Shown here: positions 23,981-35,285 of the stretch, one piece after another | Position numbering within the stretch: position 1 is the first letter of the stretch | How the letters are laid out: the number at the start of each line of letters is the position of its first letter | NCBI GenBank assembly: GCA_973895155.1 | Contig: OZ316893.1 | Span: forward strand, 744,001-808,000 | DNA from: Marsupella aquatica | Lineage: Eukaryota; Marchantiophyta | Length of the DNA stretch: 64,000 nucleotides | Direction of reading: 5' to 3' | The notes under the pieces: model-generated | Told to the model about the DNA's origin: nothing | The model's database searches: none | Seen by the model: the letters and a program-made list of their open reading frames with translations, nothing else | Translations under genes and position numbers: made by a program

Positions 23981-26900
23981 ACAGTGCACCCTTGCCAGAT
24001 CAATCCATCTAGTTTATACTATAATAAAAAATCCAGTTCCTTTTCTCAGTGTTATGTTTGCAAAATCCAATTTGGGCTGAAAGAAATTGTGGTCATTCAA
24101 GTTATGAGGGTCTTCTCCAGCACCTTCAGATTAGCCAAAACACCCTTGCATGCTTGCTCTTGCCAGACAGCCGGTCATAGATCTTAAGTGTTTTAATGTT
24201 TACTAGCAGAGCATTATGGACCATATTAGCCTCTCAAAACTCAAGTTAATGGCCCTCATTTTACTGGTCATTATGCTGTTTCTAGTACATCTAAATAACC
24301 AGAGTGCAAAATCACATTTGGATGAGGCAATTTCTCCTATATTTTCACTAAAATTTGTAAAACTATCTCATCGTAATAATGTTTGTTACCAGAGCATTTT
24401 GGACCATAATAGCCTGTCACAGCACGAGCTAAAGCTAATATTACCTACATTATTTGTACTCAAACAAGGCCTAAAACATATAGCCAGTGGGTCCACTAAC
24501 TAATTTGTGTTTAGAACCCTCCCAGTAACAACAGTTTGGTAATAGCAGGATCCACCAAAACGACAACATCTTTGGAGCAATAACCACCCAGCAGAGATGA
24601 TGATACTTAACATGACCACACAAATGACATCGAAACACAACACTTTGGCAACAACCACAACATGTCCGAAGTGCATGACAACCCAGCCACAACTACAGTC
24701 AACAATAGGGCGTCGCAAACCAGCTCATTCCCAGTGGTTTCTTGTGACTGAAATGTTATGTGCTGGGTGACGGACCAAAATTTTTGGTTCCCACCAAAGG
24801 TGACTGTCAGTAACTTGGGCGGTCAAACACACGACCGCCCACACCAAAACTTGCTTTACGCAATATGCGTTTGGGCCCTTCAAGAATTGTTCACGCCCTT
24901 TGGGATTGTCAGCGATCGACCATTCTAAAATTGTCGGCACCCAGATGACCCACGGGAGCTTGTTGAAACCCATCTCAAACCTGAAACCTTGCGGATTAAG
25001 TTGGCCTGAAAATTGGATTTTGGTCTAGGCCGTGGACATAGATTTCTTAGAACAGCAGAACGGAAAAATCATGAGAGAACAAGTTTGAGGCCCTTATTAA
25101 GTTAACTGCTTCAGATTGGGCTTCAGTGTAGTAAGGCACTGCAACGTCAGTGGCCCTGGTCTTGTCCTCGGTGACCCAGCATTTTCACTGGGTGCCGGCA
25201 AGCGGAAGTAAAGTGTGTTGTGAAGACAGACGGAAGAATCACGGAAGTGCCGATATTAATACCATTCTGCAGCAGTGCACGGAATACTTACCTACTACAA
25301 CGATTTATATTGTAGCATGGCCGCCCTCATGCTATAGCTTGGGACCGCCCGACTGACCCAGCATTTCCAGCTGCGCGCAGACGGGCAAATAGTAATAGCA
25401 TGCTCGTAAAGCCCCACTAGCTTAGGAATCAATTTCGTTTCCACCATCAGATTTGATCCTGCTGATGATTGGTCCGCTTGGAGAATTTCTTCTCTTGTAG
25501 CTCATCTAAAGCTCTGATGACATGCAGGCTGAGCGCATTACGACATGGTCAGAGAAATGTGGTCCATGCTGTTTGATCTTTCCGTAAGTCTCAAAACCGC
25601 CTCCATGACCCACCACTTCATCTGGAAGTCCCTCGTGTCCTCCCTATGGATTGTATTCACATGCGTGTCGCCTGAGAGAAAATGAAGCTCGTGGCAAATG
25701 CCCCACTGCATTGTCTTGTTCGTAGATCTTAAATTAGTTTAGATTAGTCTATTTGGATCAAAGAACTTAACCCGCCTCTTATGGGAAATATACACATACT
25801 TTTTACAGAAAAAGCCCAAATAAAGTACAAAAGAAAAAACAAGAGAGGTCCCAAGTGGACAAAACCAAACGCAAAAGAAGACGCCTCTTAGATCCCAGAT
25901 TAAATTTCTTTATATTCATTCGTAGCCTTGCTGAAGTGTAGAGAATTTACATACTACTGTATGTAATTTGAGCTAGCGAATGTTCAGCATCCTAGTATTA
26001 TAGGACTAGCACAATCTAGAAAATCGACTTCAGTTTGTCTTTAGCAACTGTTCAAGTCGAGTCGGAAAAGTTAACAACTACTATAATGAGGACCCGTAAA
26101 CCCTAAACTCCTTGACATGTTGAGGAAATTTCGGGGGAAATTTGAACAGAACAAGTAACGAAGTCCTTCTCAGGTTGGAGAACGAACCGGAGTGGGACAT
26201 AACCTATAAAAATCTGAAGAATATCTTCGAGCTCTCCTTGATACGTGACATGGCCAGCAACAGCAATGAATTATATATCTTAACTTCATGGCCGACCTTA
26301 CATTTCAATCCACGAATACACCTGTAGTTTAAGCCCTAAACAATGACTCCCATTTTGCGGATACACAAGCGGGGCAAACCTCGTTATCACCATGGGCAGC
26401 TACCTAAGATACTGGTAAAAGGAAAGATTTTGAAGCATTTTGGGGAACTCTTGGGATTGGGAATGCTCTGGAGTTTCAGCCCCTATCTGTTCAGGTACAG
26501 GAGACAGCAGACGAGCTCCAAACAGCACTCACGAAGCGTGTAAATCATGGCCTTTGGATATAATACTTTCAGGTCTTCCAACCGTACTCAGAACTGGTCT
26601 TTGAAACAAGTAAGTTCGAGACAAGTGGGCGCCAATCCACACAACGCTCAAACACTGTCCAATTGCACTCCTGGTTTCCTGAGAAGGTCTTCGAACCTGT
26701 AAAAACTGAAAATCCATGACCTCGATCCAGAATATTAGCTCATTCCTATCTCGACGGTAAGAGCGAGCACACGTGGAAACCTCAGTCCTATGAGCCTGGC
26801 TTTAATACTTCAGTCGACCTTCGATTTTTTCTTGACAATTTCGTTGCAATGAAAGTGCATGATAGCCTGGCTACAGTTGCTTCGACAAGTTAATACTAGT

Positions 26901-29900
26901 TTCATCTGTCTGTGGCAGCTTGTCAATCTGAACTCTTCTAACATTTAGTTGACCCTCACCTCTAGTAAGTACGTTCGACAAAGAGCTGCTGCGGAACAAG
27001 AGCTCTCACTTCTGACAATTTATCTTGTTAGAGAGCAATGATCGTCGAGAAGCGGTCTCGTCAAATTCAGAGAAAATGTACAGTTCAACTGCTTACATCC
27101 TCGTGTACATCTAGCTGTCTTCAGTTCTCACAACGCGGAAACAGTCGGCCCAGCCGCAATGGATAACAAACAGGATCGGAAAGACAAACCATACTAATAG
27201 GTGCTCGACTGCGAGCTTATTTCTTCCATTCGAGATGGATCGTTTCGATCCATGGAAGCGACTACGTGTACACGACCGAATTCGAGTCCAAGCATAAGAT
27301 TGTACTGTTCAAAGAATCTGCATTGGAATTATCGCTCCGAAGGTTATCGCACTGTACATTCAGTTTGGCAGTTGCTAGTCGCCTGTGCTTCGGGAAGATA
27401 GTTGGAATACGTCAAATGTTGGTATCAAAATTTATATCAGATGAGACAGATTACATTTGAAAGCGAGCAACGCAGCAGCGCCTAGACTTCCGGATATCCT
27501 TGTCAGTCTCTTGTTCTGTAGGAAGCAGATATATTGCCTCACTTCTGGGTCATTCAGCGAATTGAAGTAACGTTGACTAGTTGATTAGTTGATTAGCTAC
27601 TTCCTCATTAAATCTCATCAGCAGCTTCAGCAAGCACTTTCGTGGTTTAACATATCTTGGCGGTTGAATATAACTTGTTTTCTAAACTGTGGCAGATGGA
27701 AGTGTATCGTAACAAGATTAATAGAGAGAGTATTTAGGACTTCGAGAAACTTGTCCACTGAAAGATCAAAATCATTCCCCGACAGGAAACTTTCCTGACA
27801 TGAAGTCCAGCTCAAAGCTTCAATTTCTTGAGGGTTGGCCTTTGTGTAGTAGCAAGAAAAACCTAGAAACAAATGGATGGCATCGACAGTGATAACAGCA
27901 ATTGCAAAAATGCCACAAGAACTTTTGTGTACTCGCCGGACACACTCAGTCCTCGAATCAGTTGGGTCTATAGTACAACGTGAAGTCCAAGTTCAGTGTT
28001 TTCTCCGGCTTCAGGACGTTGTCCAAGGACACGGATTCAATCTACTATTTCAGTTGGTGACACTCCAAGACGTCATTGGGAAATTTTTCATTTCATTCCA
28101 GATATTCCAGGAGACGTATTCTTTTTAATAGTTGTTCTCGCTACTCTTCGTCTACTTGGGCAGTCTAGCCCTTCTAGCCCCAAACAAGCTCTCCGCATTC
28201 CAACTCTGCAACATTTGAAACACCCCACAATTCCTCTAGACTAGGTGACTTGCGCGCAGTTCGCATATCACTTTCATTAAGATTGTTACAAGCAATGCCG
28301 TATCTGTGCCGTATCAAAGACAATGAATGACTTGATCACCCGGTGCTTAGTTTAACGGCGACTTTTGATTTTGGGGAATAAAGATGCTCAGTTGGTTTGT
28401 TCATAGTTCGGGTTCTACAGCGACTGATTCTGGGGAATAAAGAACGTCCACTATTACTTTCAACAAACTCTCTATTGAGAGCAAGTTGGTTCGAACCTCA
28501 AAACGGACTTTTTTCATGTACGTGATCCTGTGCTCACTGAGCTAATCTTCTAGATGATAACAAGAACAGTCATGACGTTAGAAGTTGTTTGTAAGCAAAA
28601 AACAACTAGAAAATATAAAACTGGCGACCAGGCATGCATCCAGACGAGTAAATCATCCATTAGACATTTCGCATTTTCGGGATACCCGCAAAATGCAAAA
28701 TGTCCAATGGGTCAGGAGAGTTGTTCTCCAAATTCCCAGCTGAAAATTGCCAACTACATCATTCCATCGTAGAAATTATCACTCACATTAAATAGAACCC
28801 GGGACACCTAGTTCCTTGCCATAAGCATTGTAAGAGAGCTTACAACGACAACTGCACATAGTCTTTGCTAAAGTTCTCCACCAGTCCCAAAATCACGCTG
28901 GATATAGCTCTTACCACTAAGTTTTCAATACCAGCAGAGATCATACGCGCAGAGCTGCTGGGTGTCTCACTACCTTTCAAGACAATTAGACAGCTTTGCT
29001 GTACTTTAGGAGACAAGATTCAGAGCTATTGTTCAAGACAAACAGTTGATCCTCTTTGTGCAGCAAGGAGAGTGACAATTACATAACTCCTGCAAGCAAA
29101 GTCTATTATGGACAGGTGATATAGCCAATATGGCCATTAGAAATTAATGTAAGTCATGGACATCAGTTTAGAGCCATGAAAGATTCCACCTCAAGCCTTA
29201 CAGTGTCCCTTCTCGAATGGAACTGTGCTTGTAACCTCTGGTGCTGCGATCGACTGTATTTTGGGGGACTTTTGAAGAAATCTGTCTACGTCCAGTTGTT
29301 CAATCAACTCATGGCTAACCGCTGTCATATCCTTTGCTGCCGCTTCTGCCAAACGTGAGTACTAAGTTAGTCAACAAGAAAAGCTGCTACGGATAAGCTT
29401 GCTGTGAAGGTTAGATCCAAGTTTCTTCCCCTAGTAAAATTCAATTTGTTACTCGAATCACTGGAGTCAAGAGGCAACTAAGCAAGTGATTTCAAGAGGG
29501 AGGCATGCAATTTTGGGAAGTAGAACAACGACCACAGCTGACGACTGCAGCTCAAACAGTTTCTACTTGGAACTGTGATAAGCAACAGGACACCTACCAC
29601 CACAGACACACCTCTCTGACCAAGGCTGGCTCCGCGCAACAAAAGCCTACATATTGACTTAGGACAGGTGCCCAATCAGAGGATCACATCAATTTTCAGA
29701 TGTCAGCCATATATGCTCCGGGATGATAATTGTGACGAATCCTTCTCGAATTGTGCTGATGTCTATTTGACCGGAGGTAGCATGGCTGAGGTATACGGTG
29801 AAAAATTATCATCACTAGGGAGACACTGAGGGACTGCTTATCATAGCAGTAATTAAACGCCATGGGTAGCTCTTGATAGTGCAACTTGAGTACTCTTTAG

Positions 29901-30203
29901 ACACGGACCAGAAAACTCACAGCTGGTGATACCGAGTCTCAATGCAAGTCTCTAACCTCCAGCCGCAGGCAACAGGTAAGGATTCCAAACACTCATTACT
30001 ATGAGGTCAAAGTGATGAACGAGCTTGTCAAGACAACTAAAAGAGTGTTTCCACAATCCCAATGCACTGATCCTGAGAACCCTGCTATTCTTCAGCTATC
30101 GATGTGTTCAATTTTTTCGTAGATGAATTTGTCCTGCCATGAGAAACTGGACCGGCAAACCAGTGCCTCATTTCTCTGTTAATCTTACCTTCGACATATT
30201 AAC

Positions 30204-31682
30204 TTAGCCCGTAGCTTCTAGCTGTTGTAGCTCTCTCTTCGAGTGCTCCATTATTCTCCTCTCAAGCTCTGGCCGGAAGTGTCGAATAAGACCTTGGACG
30301 GGCCAAGCAGCCGCATCACCAAGTGCACAGATTGTGTGTCCTTCAATCTGCTTAGTGACTTCCTGTAGTACATCAATTTCCTCTAACTTCGCATTTCCGA
30401 CCTTCAACCGCTCCATCATGTGCCAGAGCCACGGAGACCCTTCTCTGCAGGGCGTGCACTGTCCACAACTTTCGTGCTTGTAGAAGTAAGACAGTCGAGC
30501 AATTGCATCCACAACATCAGTCGATTTGTCCATCACTATCACAGCTGCCGTCCCAAGACCGGATTGCACCGCTTTCAAAGCATCAAAGTCCATAATAACA
30601 TCATCACAGATGTTTTTGGGAAGAAGTGGTACGGAGGACCCACCAGGGATCACAGCCAGCAAATTGTCCCAACCCCCTCTCACTCCCCCGCAATGCCTGT
30701 CAATTAGCTCCCTTAAAGAGATGCTCATTTCCTCCTCCACTGTGCACGGCTTGTTCACGTGTCCTGACACGCAAAAGAGCTTCGTTCCCGCATTATTCTT
30801 GCGCCCAAAGCTGGCAAACCATTCCGGGCCTCTCCGCAAAATCGTTGGAGAAACAGCAATAGTCTCAACGTTGGTCACTGTCGTCGGACAGCCATAAAGC
30901 CCAGCATTTGCTGGAAACGGAGGTTTCAGTCTAGGTTTCCCCTGTTTTCCTTCTAGACTCTCCAGAAGAGCGGTCTCCTCACCACAGATGTACGCACCAG
31001 CACCGTAGTGAATGTGCACATCAAAATCGTACCCTGAGCCACAAGCATTCTTCCCCAGAAAGCCGGCAGCGTAGGCCTCATGAAGAGCCTTCTGCAAATT
31101 GTTCCTCTCATTGACATACTCTCCACGGATATATATGTACGCCGCCTTCGCTCGCATTCCCACGCCGGCGATCAGGCAGCCCTCCAGCAGCTTGTGCGGA
31201 TCATGCCTCATAATCTCGCGATCCTTGCAAGTGCCTGGCTCGCTCTCGTCCGCGTTGACGACTAGATAAGATGGACGTCCATCAGAAACCTTAGGCATGA
31301 ATGACCACTTCAACCCGGACGGAAAACCTGCGCCTCCTCGCCCCCTGAGACCGGACTTCTTCATCTCATTCACAATCCAATCTGTGCCTTTCTGGACCAG
31401 TTCCTTCGTTTGGTACCAGTCGCCCCGCTTCTGCGCCCCTTTCAGAAAAGGGTCATGAATTCCATATACGTTGGTGAAGATCCGATCCGCATCGGAAAGC
31501 CCTCCATAATGAGTCTTCTCTGCGGGAGGCGGTGGCGGAGGAGGTGGAGGTCCTGGTGGTGGTGGGGAGGCAGCTGGAGCACTCAGATTTCTCTGTGCAA
31601 CGAGACTTGAGGATGAGGAAGAAACTTGATACCTCTGCAAAGAAAAACCCGCTCTTCGAGCCGAGCTCTGAATGGCCCTCAT
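30204..31682 (-). CDS. NDUFV1: NADH dehydrogenase [ubiquinone] flavoprotein 1, 51 kDa complex I subunit
   Basis: A single uninterrupted exon of 492 residues on the minus strand, with ATG at 31680-31682. It is the FMN-binding entry subunit of mitochondrial complex I, which takes electrons from NADH. Residues 1-35 are Arg/Ser-rich without acidic residues, typical of a mitochondrial presequence. A run of about 16 mostly prolines (about 39-53) follows. The FMN/NADH region [16 protein letters not shown] is at 111-126 and [14 protein letters not shown] at 143-156. [16 protein letters not shown] is at 227-242. The 4Fe-4S (N3) ligands are C406, C409 and C412 in [12 protein letters not shown], plus C452 in HTICALGD. 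All expected ligands are present and the length suits plant homologues. No intron is needed. Confidence 0.97.
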   Translation of the reverse strand: MRAIQSSARRAGFSLQRYQVSSSSSSLVAQRNLSAPAASPPPPGPPPPPPPPPAEKTHYGGLSDADRIFTNVYGIHDPFLKGAQKRGDWYQTKELVQKGTDWIVNEMKKSGLRGRGGAGFPSGLKWSFMPKVSDGRPSYLVVNADESEPGTCKDREIMRHDPHKLLEGCLIAGVGMRAKAAYIYIRGEYVNERNNLQKALHEAYAAGFLGKNACGSGYDFDVHIHYGAGAYICGEETALLESLEGKQGKPRLKPPFPANAGLYGCPTTVTNVETIAVSPTILRRGPEWFASFGRKNNAGTKLFCVSGHVNKPCTVEEEMSISLRELIDRHCGGVRGGWDNLLAVIPGGSSVPLLPKNICDDVIMDFDALKAVQSGLGTAAVIVMDKSTDVVDAIARLSYFYKHESCGQCTPCREGSPWLWHMMERLKVGNAKLEEIDVLQEVTKQIEGHTICALGDAAAWPVQGLIRHFRPELERRIMEHSKRELQQLEATG

Positions 31683-32205
31683 CTCCTTCCCTCCTCCGCA
31701 GCACAAGCACAGCCGAAATCAATTACGGCACCTCCACCTTCGTCGCACCCTAAATTCACACCAAATTCATCCACCCGTCAACAACACCAACAACAACAAC
31801 AGAGAGAATCAGCTTGACCGAGCTTACAACCAAGCACCGATCGACACCTACCTTCCTGCCAGCCCTAAATTAACGACAAAATCCATTCACAGGTCCACAA
31901 TAACAGCAACAGACATTATGAGCTCGACGAGACTCCACACAGCAGCACAACTATGTCCCACACTCCTCTCCATGGTCGATCCATTTATGCCAAGCAATCT
32001 CGACAAATGCCACCTAAATCCGAAAGATCACATGAGCACCTAACCAGCTATCTACGCGCAAAACGAAAGCTCGATTTCTCGGAACAGCGTACCGGAGAGT
32101 GCCAATCAACCGAGAGAAGCAAGCAGCATCAAATTGTTGGCCGGGCACGCAGCTGCGTCGGGGTATATCTCCGGAGCTGGCCTCGTGGCGATTGTTCGGT
32201 CCTCG

Positions 32206-32227
32206 TCTCTCTCTCTCTCTCTCTCTC
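32206..32227. repeat. TC/GA microsatellite in the NDUFV1 upstream region
   Basis: Eleven TC dinucleotides lie about 530 bp upstream of the NDUFV1 ATG (GA on its coding strand). GA repeats are common in plant promoter and leader regions; whether this one is transcribed is not visible. Confidence 0.85.
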
Positions 32228-32523
32228 CCACGAAAGAAGAAGTCCCCCGGCTCTGTTCTCTACCAGCCTCTCGGTTTCTCTCCTCTCCTCTCCTCAGCTT
32301 TGTCCCCCAAAACAAGGGGAAGCAACGTTGAAGTCACTCACATTCGAACGACGATTCACTAGTCACACAAGCTGCCACGTACGAGGAAATGAAAGGGGGC
32401 CCTCGTTTGTTAGTCTGCAATAGTAGGGATCGAGAAAAAGCACCAATTAATTAAGAAGGGACCAACTTACACAAAACAATTTTTTAAGTACATTATCACT
32501 AGGTATTTTTAAATCAAAAATAC

Positions 32524-32526
<3 letters not shown>

Positions 32527-32562
<36 letters not shown>
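32527..32562. repeat. (TA)18 microsatellite
   Basis: Thirty-six bases of uninterrupted TA. Confidence 0.95.
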
Positions 32563-32565
<3 letters not shown>

Positions 32566-34377
32566 CAAGGTTATCAGATATGGTTACATTGGTGAACTTG
32601 TCATCCATACAAAACACCTTGACATATCTTTCATTAGTTCGTGGACTCCTTGGCTAATAAAATCAGGGGGAAGAGTCAATCTGAGCCGTCTCCATTTCTT
32701 ATCTCCGGAAATTTTGTCCGTCCATCATAATGGCCAATCTATGGCTCAAAAGAAAGATCTCAAATAGATCTATGGATGGGTTCTGTCCGTTTTGCAAATG
32801 GGTTAATATTTTTCAAATGAAAAATTAAACAAATTCAAGCCTTCCTAGTCGTCGATTTTGTTGATTTTACGATCTTTGCCGTCCATTTTGTAATACCTCT
32901 AGAAATCTTATTCATCCATGTTAGAAGGCGATCTAGGGTGCAAAAGAAAGATCTCAATGAGATCTACGACTGGATATTTTTTGTTTTGAGAATGAGTAAA
33001 TAGTCTTGAGTATAAAATTCGATGAACTTTCAAGACTCAAGCCATTCCTCCTCCCCAATCCTGGGTTTCTATGTGCTCTTCCCAGCATTAATGGCCATAC
33101 AATACGAGAGGTCCTTACATACCGGGAGTTGCGGTTTAACAAGGAAGTTATCAAGTTAATTATTAGTCATTATTTATTATATGAAAAATACTTTTATAAA
33201 TCTTTGAATTTAAGTTTTAAAATTGGAAATGTAACTAAAACGGTTACATAGTGACAGTTTTAACCTTCTTGCTCTTTGCATTTCCAATGTTTTTACTTTT
33301 TTTTTACAGCATGGCGTCCCAAAATTTACACCCAAATTGACACAAACACGAATGAAAACTATAAGTTTGATTCACAAAACCGACGAGTCTTGTTTGTTGC
33401 GGTTGTTGTTGACGTGGCACGCTGTGGTGCCAGGAATTTTGGAAGGGACCTCTAGTGGGGTCCGTAAATATAAAAACATTATATTAATATTGTCAGTTTG
33501 AACATCTTTACTGGTAAAATTGTTAAATGTTGTTACCCAAAAAGGTACAAGAGAGTACGAAAGAGTAGAAGCAAAAGAGGCCAGAGACGGCAAACACCAA
33601 CTGAAAAGACAACGGCAAATGCAAACAGATAGAAAGAAAAGAAAAAAATTAAGGAAATAAAGATCTACTGTTGCAATGGTAGGGAGTTTACACAACTTTG
33701 CCTACCTGCTTGGTATAATAACTCAGGCATTCCACTGTGTTTTGTATGATGAGCCTATTTTGGGTTAGGACCTCTAAACATTTTTTTTCTCAGTGAATAA
33801 CAGATGCTGTCTACTCCAGATACTCCAGAGCGCTACCAGTTCTGGGGTGAAAAAATGAATAAAGAGTCTTTTCAGTTTGTTGCTTACTAAGTATTAGTTC
33901 TTTCAGTTCTAATACTCTAGATGGGACTCTAGAGCGAACTGATAGCTTTCATTCTTTGGCAAGTTATAATATTAATGGGAACTCAACTTGTAAAACTTCT
34001 TTGTAGATCTACTCTATGTATTTGGATTTCATGACAACTCTATGTACGAGGAAGAGTAGAGTAAAGTATTAAGCAATTTTCTTTTTCTTGTTTGCAACTT
34101 AAAATACATAAAAAGCTTATTAAACTCTTTCTAACTCCAAGTCGTTCTGTATTTCTCGTCTGCTTATGTCACTTCATTCTAAAATATTGAAAAACTGCTA
34201 TACACTGAAAGGTTACTTAGATATTGTTAAATTTATAAGACAAAACTAGTTTGACAAGTATCCCAAAACATTTTGTTAGGTTGGCCCAAATTTATATCTA
34301 TTGGGCCAACCTAAATGGCCCTAGGGATCGCACAAAATAGCTACAGAATACATATTTACTTACAGGAGAGATGCCAG

Positions 34378-34687
34378 GCAGAGTGGAAGCAGGACTATGT
34401 AATTCAATAAGCCCCTTAATTGTGTACTTCAGTCTGTATATCTATGGGTGGAATGGAAGCAGGTCTAGTATGTTATTCAATAACCCCCTTGTGCACTTTA
34501 TTTTCTATTTCTATGGATGGTTATGAAACATTGGCCTGGTTTGGGAGTATGAGATGTTGTCCCCTTGGCTAGCCCCCCTAGAGGTTGAGTACTTTATATT
34601 GTATTTCTATTTCTATGGATGGTTATGAGACAATAGTCTGGTTTGGGGGTTATGAGATTTTGGCTCCTTGGCTAGCCCCCCTGGAGG
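34378..34687. repeat. Imperfect tandem repeat cluster, 102-bp period
   Basis: Two long units at about 34502-34584 and 34604-34687 share tttctatttctatggatgg, 'tctggtttggg' and 'ccttggctagccccc'. Upstream, a shorter diverged pair repeats 'tggaagcagg.ct' and 'attcaataa.cccc' (34382 and 34450). Confidence 0.75.
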
Positions 34688-35033
34688 GTTGTCCAATCTG
34701 GGGTCATAAAGATATAAAACTACAGTAAGGACTTGCGCTCGTTAATCCTGGGGCCATAGGTGTAACCACCCTTGGGACCATGGGCCCATGAAACCCAAAC
34801 CAGACATTGAGATGCACGACACAAGCAAGCTGCGTGGAAGCTGCAGGGGCGTAGACTTCTCCTGAACGCAAAAAAAAGAACCTTTCAGAATTCGATCGAC
34901 TGGATCGATAAGTAAACCGTCTTCGATTACACGCTTTGTTCATAGCGCTGTCCCGAAATTGCAAGTAAGCCGAGCTCCTGCATCGATAACTATGATTATT
35001 CTCGAAGCAGCTGGGAGCCATCCAGAGGATCGT

Positions 35034-35040
35034 TATATAA
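35034..35040 (+). promoter_or_regulatory. Candidate TATA box for UVSSA
   Basis: TATATAA lies about 155 bp before the first upstream ATG and about 195 bp before the chosen UVSSA start, a reasonable distance for a TATA-driven transcript. No experimental support is visible. Confidence 0.35.
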
Positions 35041-35195
35041 ACTGAATGTGCGATGGTCGACTGAAACTTCAGAAGAGTGTTCTGGGCAACAAGGAGGAAA
35101 AGTTCCTACATCCTTGAGCTATGATCACATTGAAAGCAGCTGGGAACACGGAGGGTCGTTAATTCTGTCGTATCGCCATCGGAATTGAGCGTCAT

Positions 35196-35285
35196 ATGGT
35201 TGACAGGAAGCCCAAACGAGAGAAGAAGGACGATGAGGAAGGGGCAAGTACGCGCCGAGAGGAGAATGAAAGAGGCCGAAAGTGA
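35196..35285 (+). CDS. Upstream ORF overlapping the UVSSA start
   Basis: An ATG at 35196 opens a 29-codon frame, highly charged (Lys/Arg/Glu/Asp), that ends in TGA at 35283-35285. It runs out of frame over the UVSSA start at 35233. If the transcript begins near the TATA box, ribosomes would meet this ATG first, so it could repress UVSSA. It may instead be a chance frame. Confidence 0.35.
   Translation: MVDRKPKREKKDDEEGASTRREENERGRK

Larger units (their letters stand above)
22430..30203. other. Gene-poor spacer with repeats
   Basis: No gene was recognised on either strand. It holds the 106-bp tandem repeat (22971) and a MITE (23654). An imperfect pair lies at 24195-24237 and 24378-24419, with shared wording 'agagcatt.tggaccat'. 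About 24760-24850 contains a 'tgacgg.ccaaaattttt' stretch faintly like the right subterminal part of the Harbinger element at 63132. The part 26-30 kb is low in repeats but its short frames show no family signature. Confidence 0.4.
32430..35030. other. Spacer between the divergent NDUFV1 and UVSSA genes
   Basis: AT-rich, with a TA microsatellite at 32527 and a cluster of imperfect tandem repeats at 34378-34687. No coding region was recognised. Confidence 0.4.

Noticed and set aside
31410-32423. Several plus-strand frames upstream of and over NDUFV1
   Set aside because: They are antisense to the presequence or made of TC-repeat and Ser-rich low-complexity sequence; no family signal.
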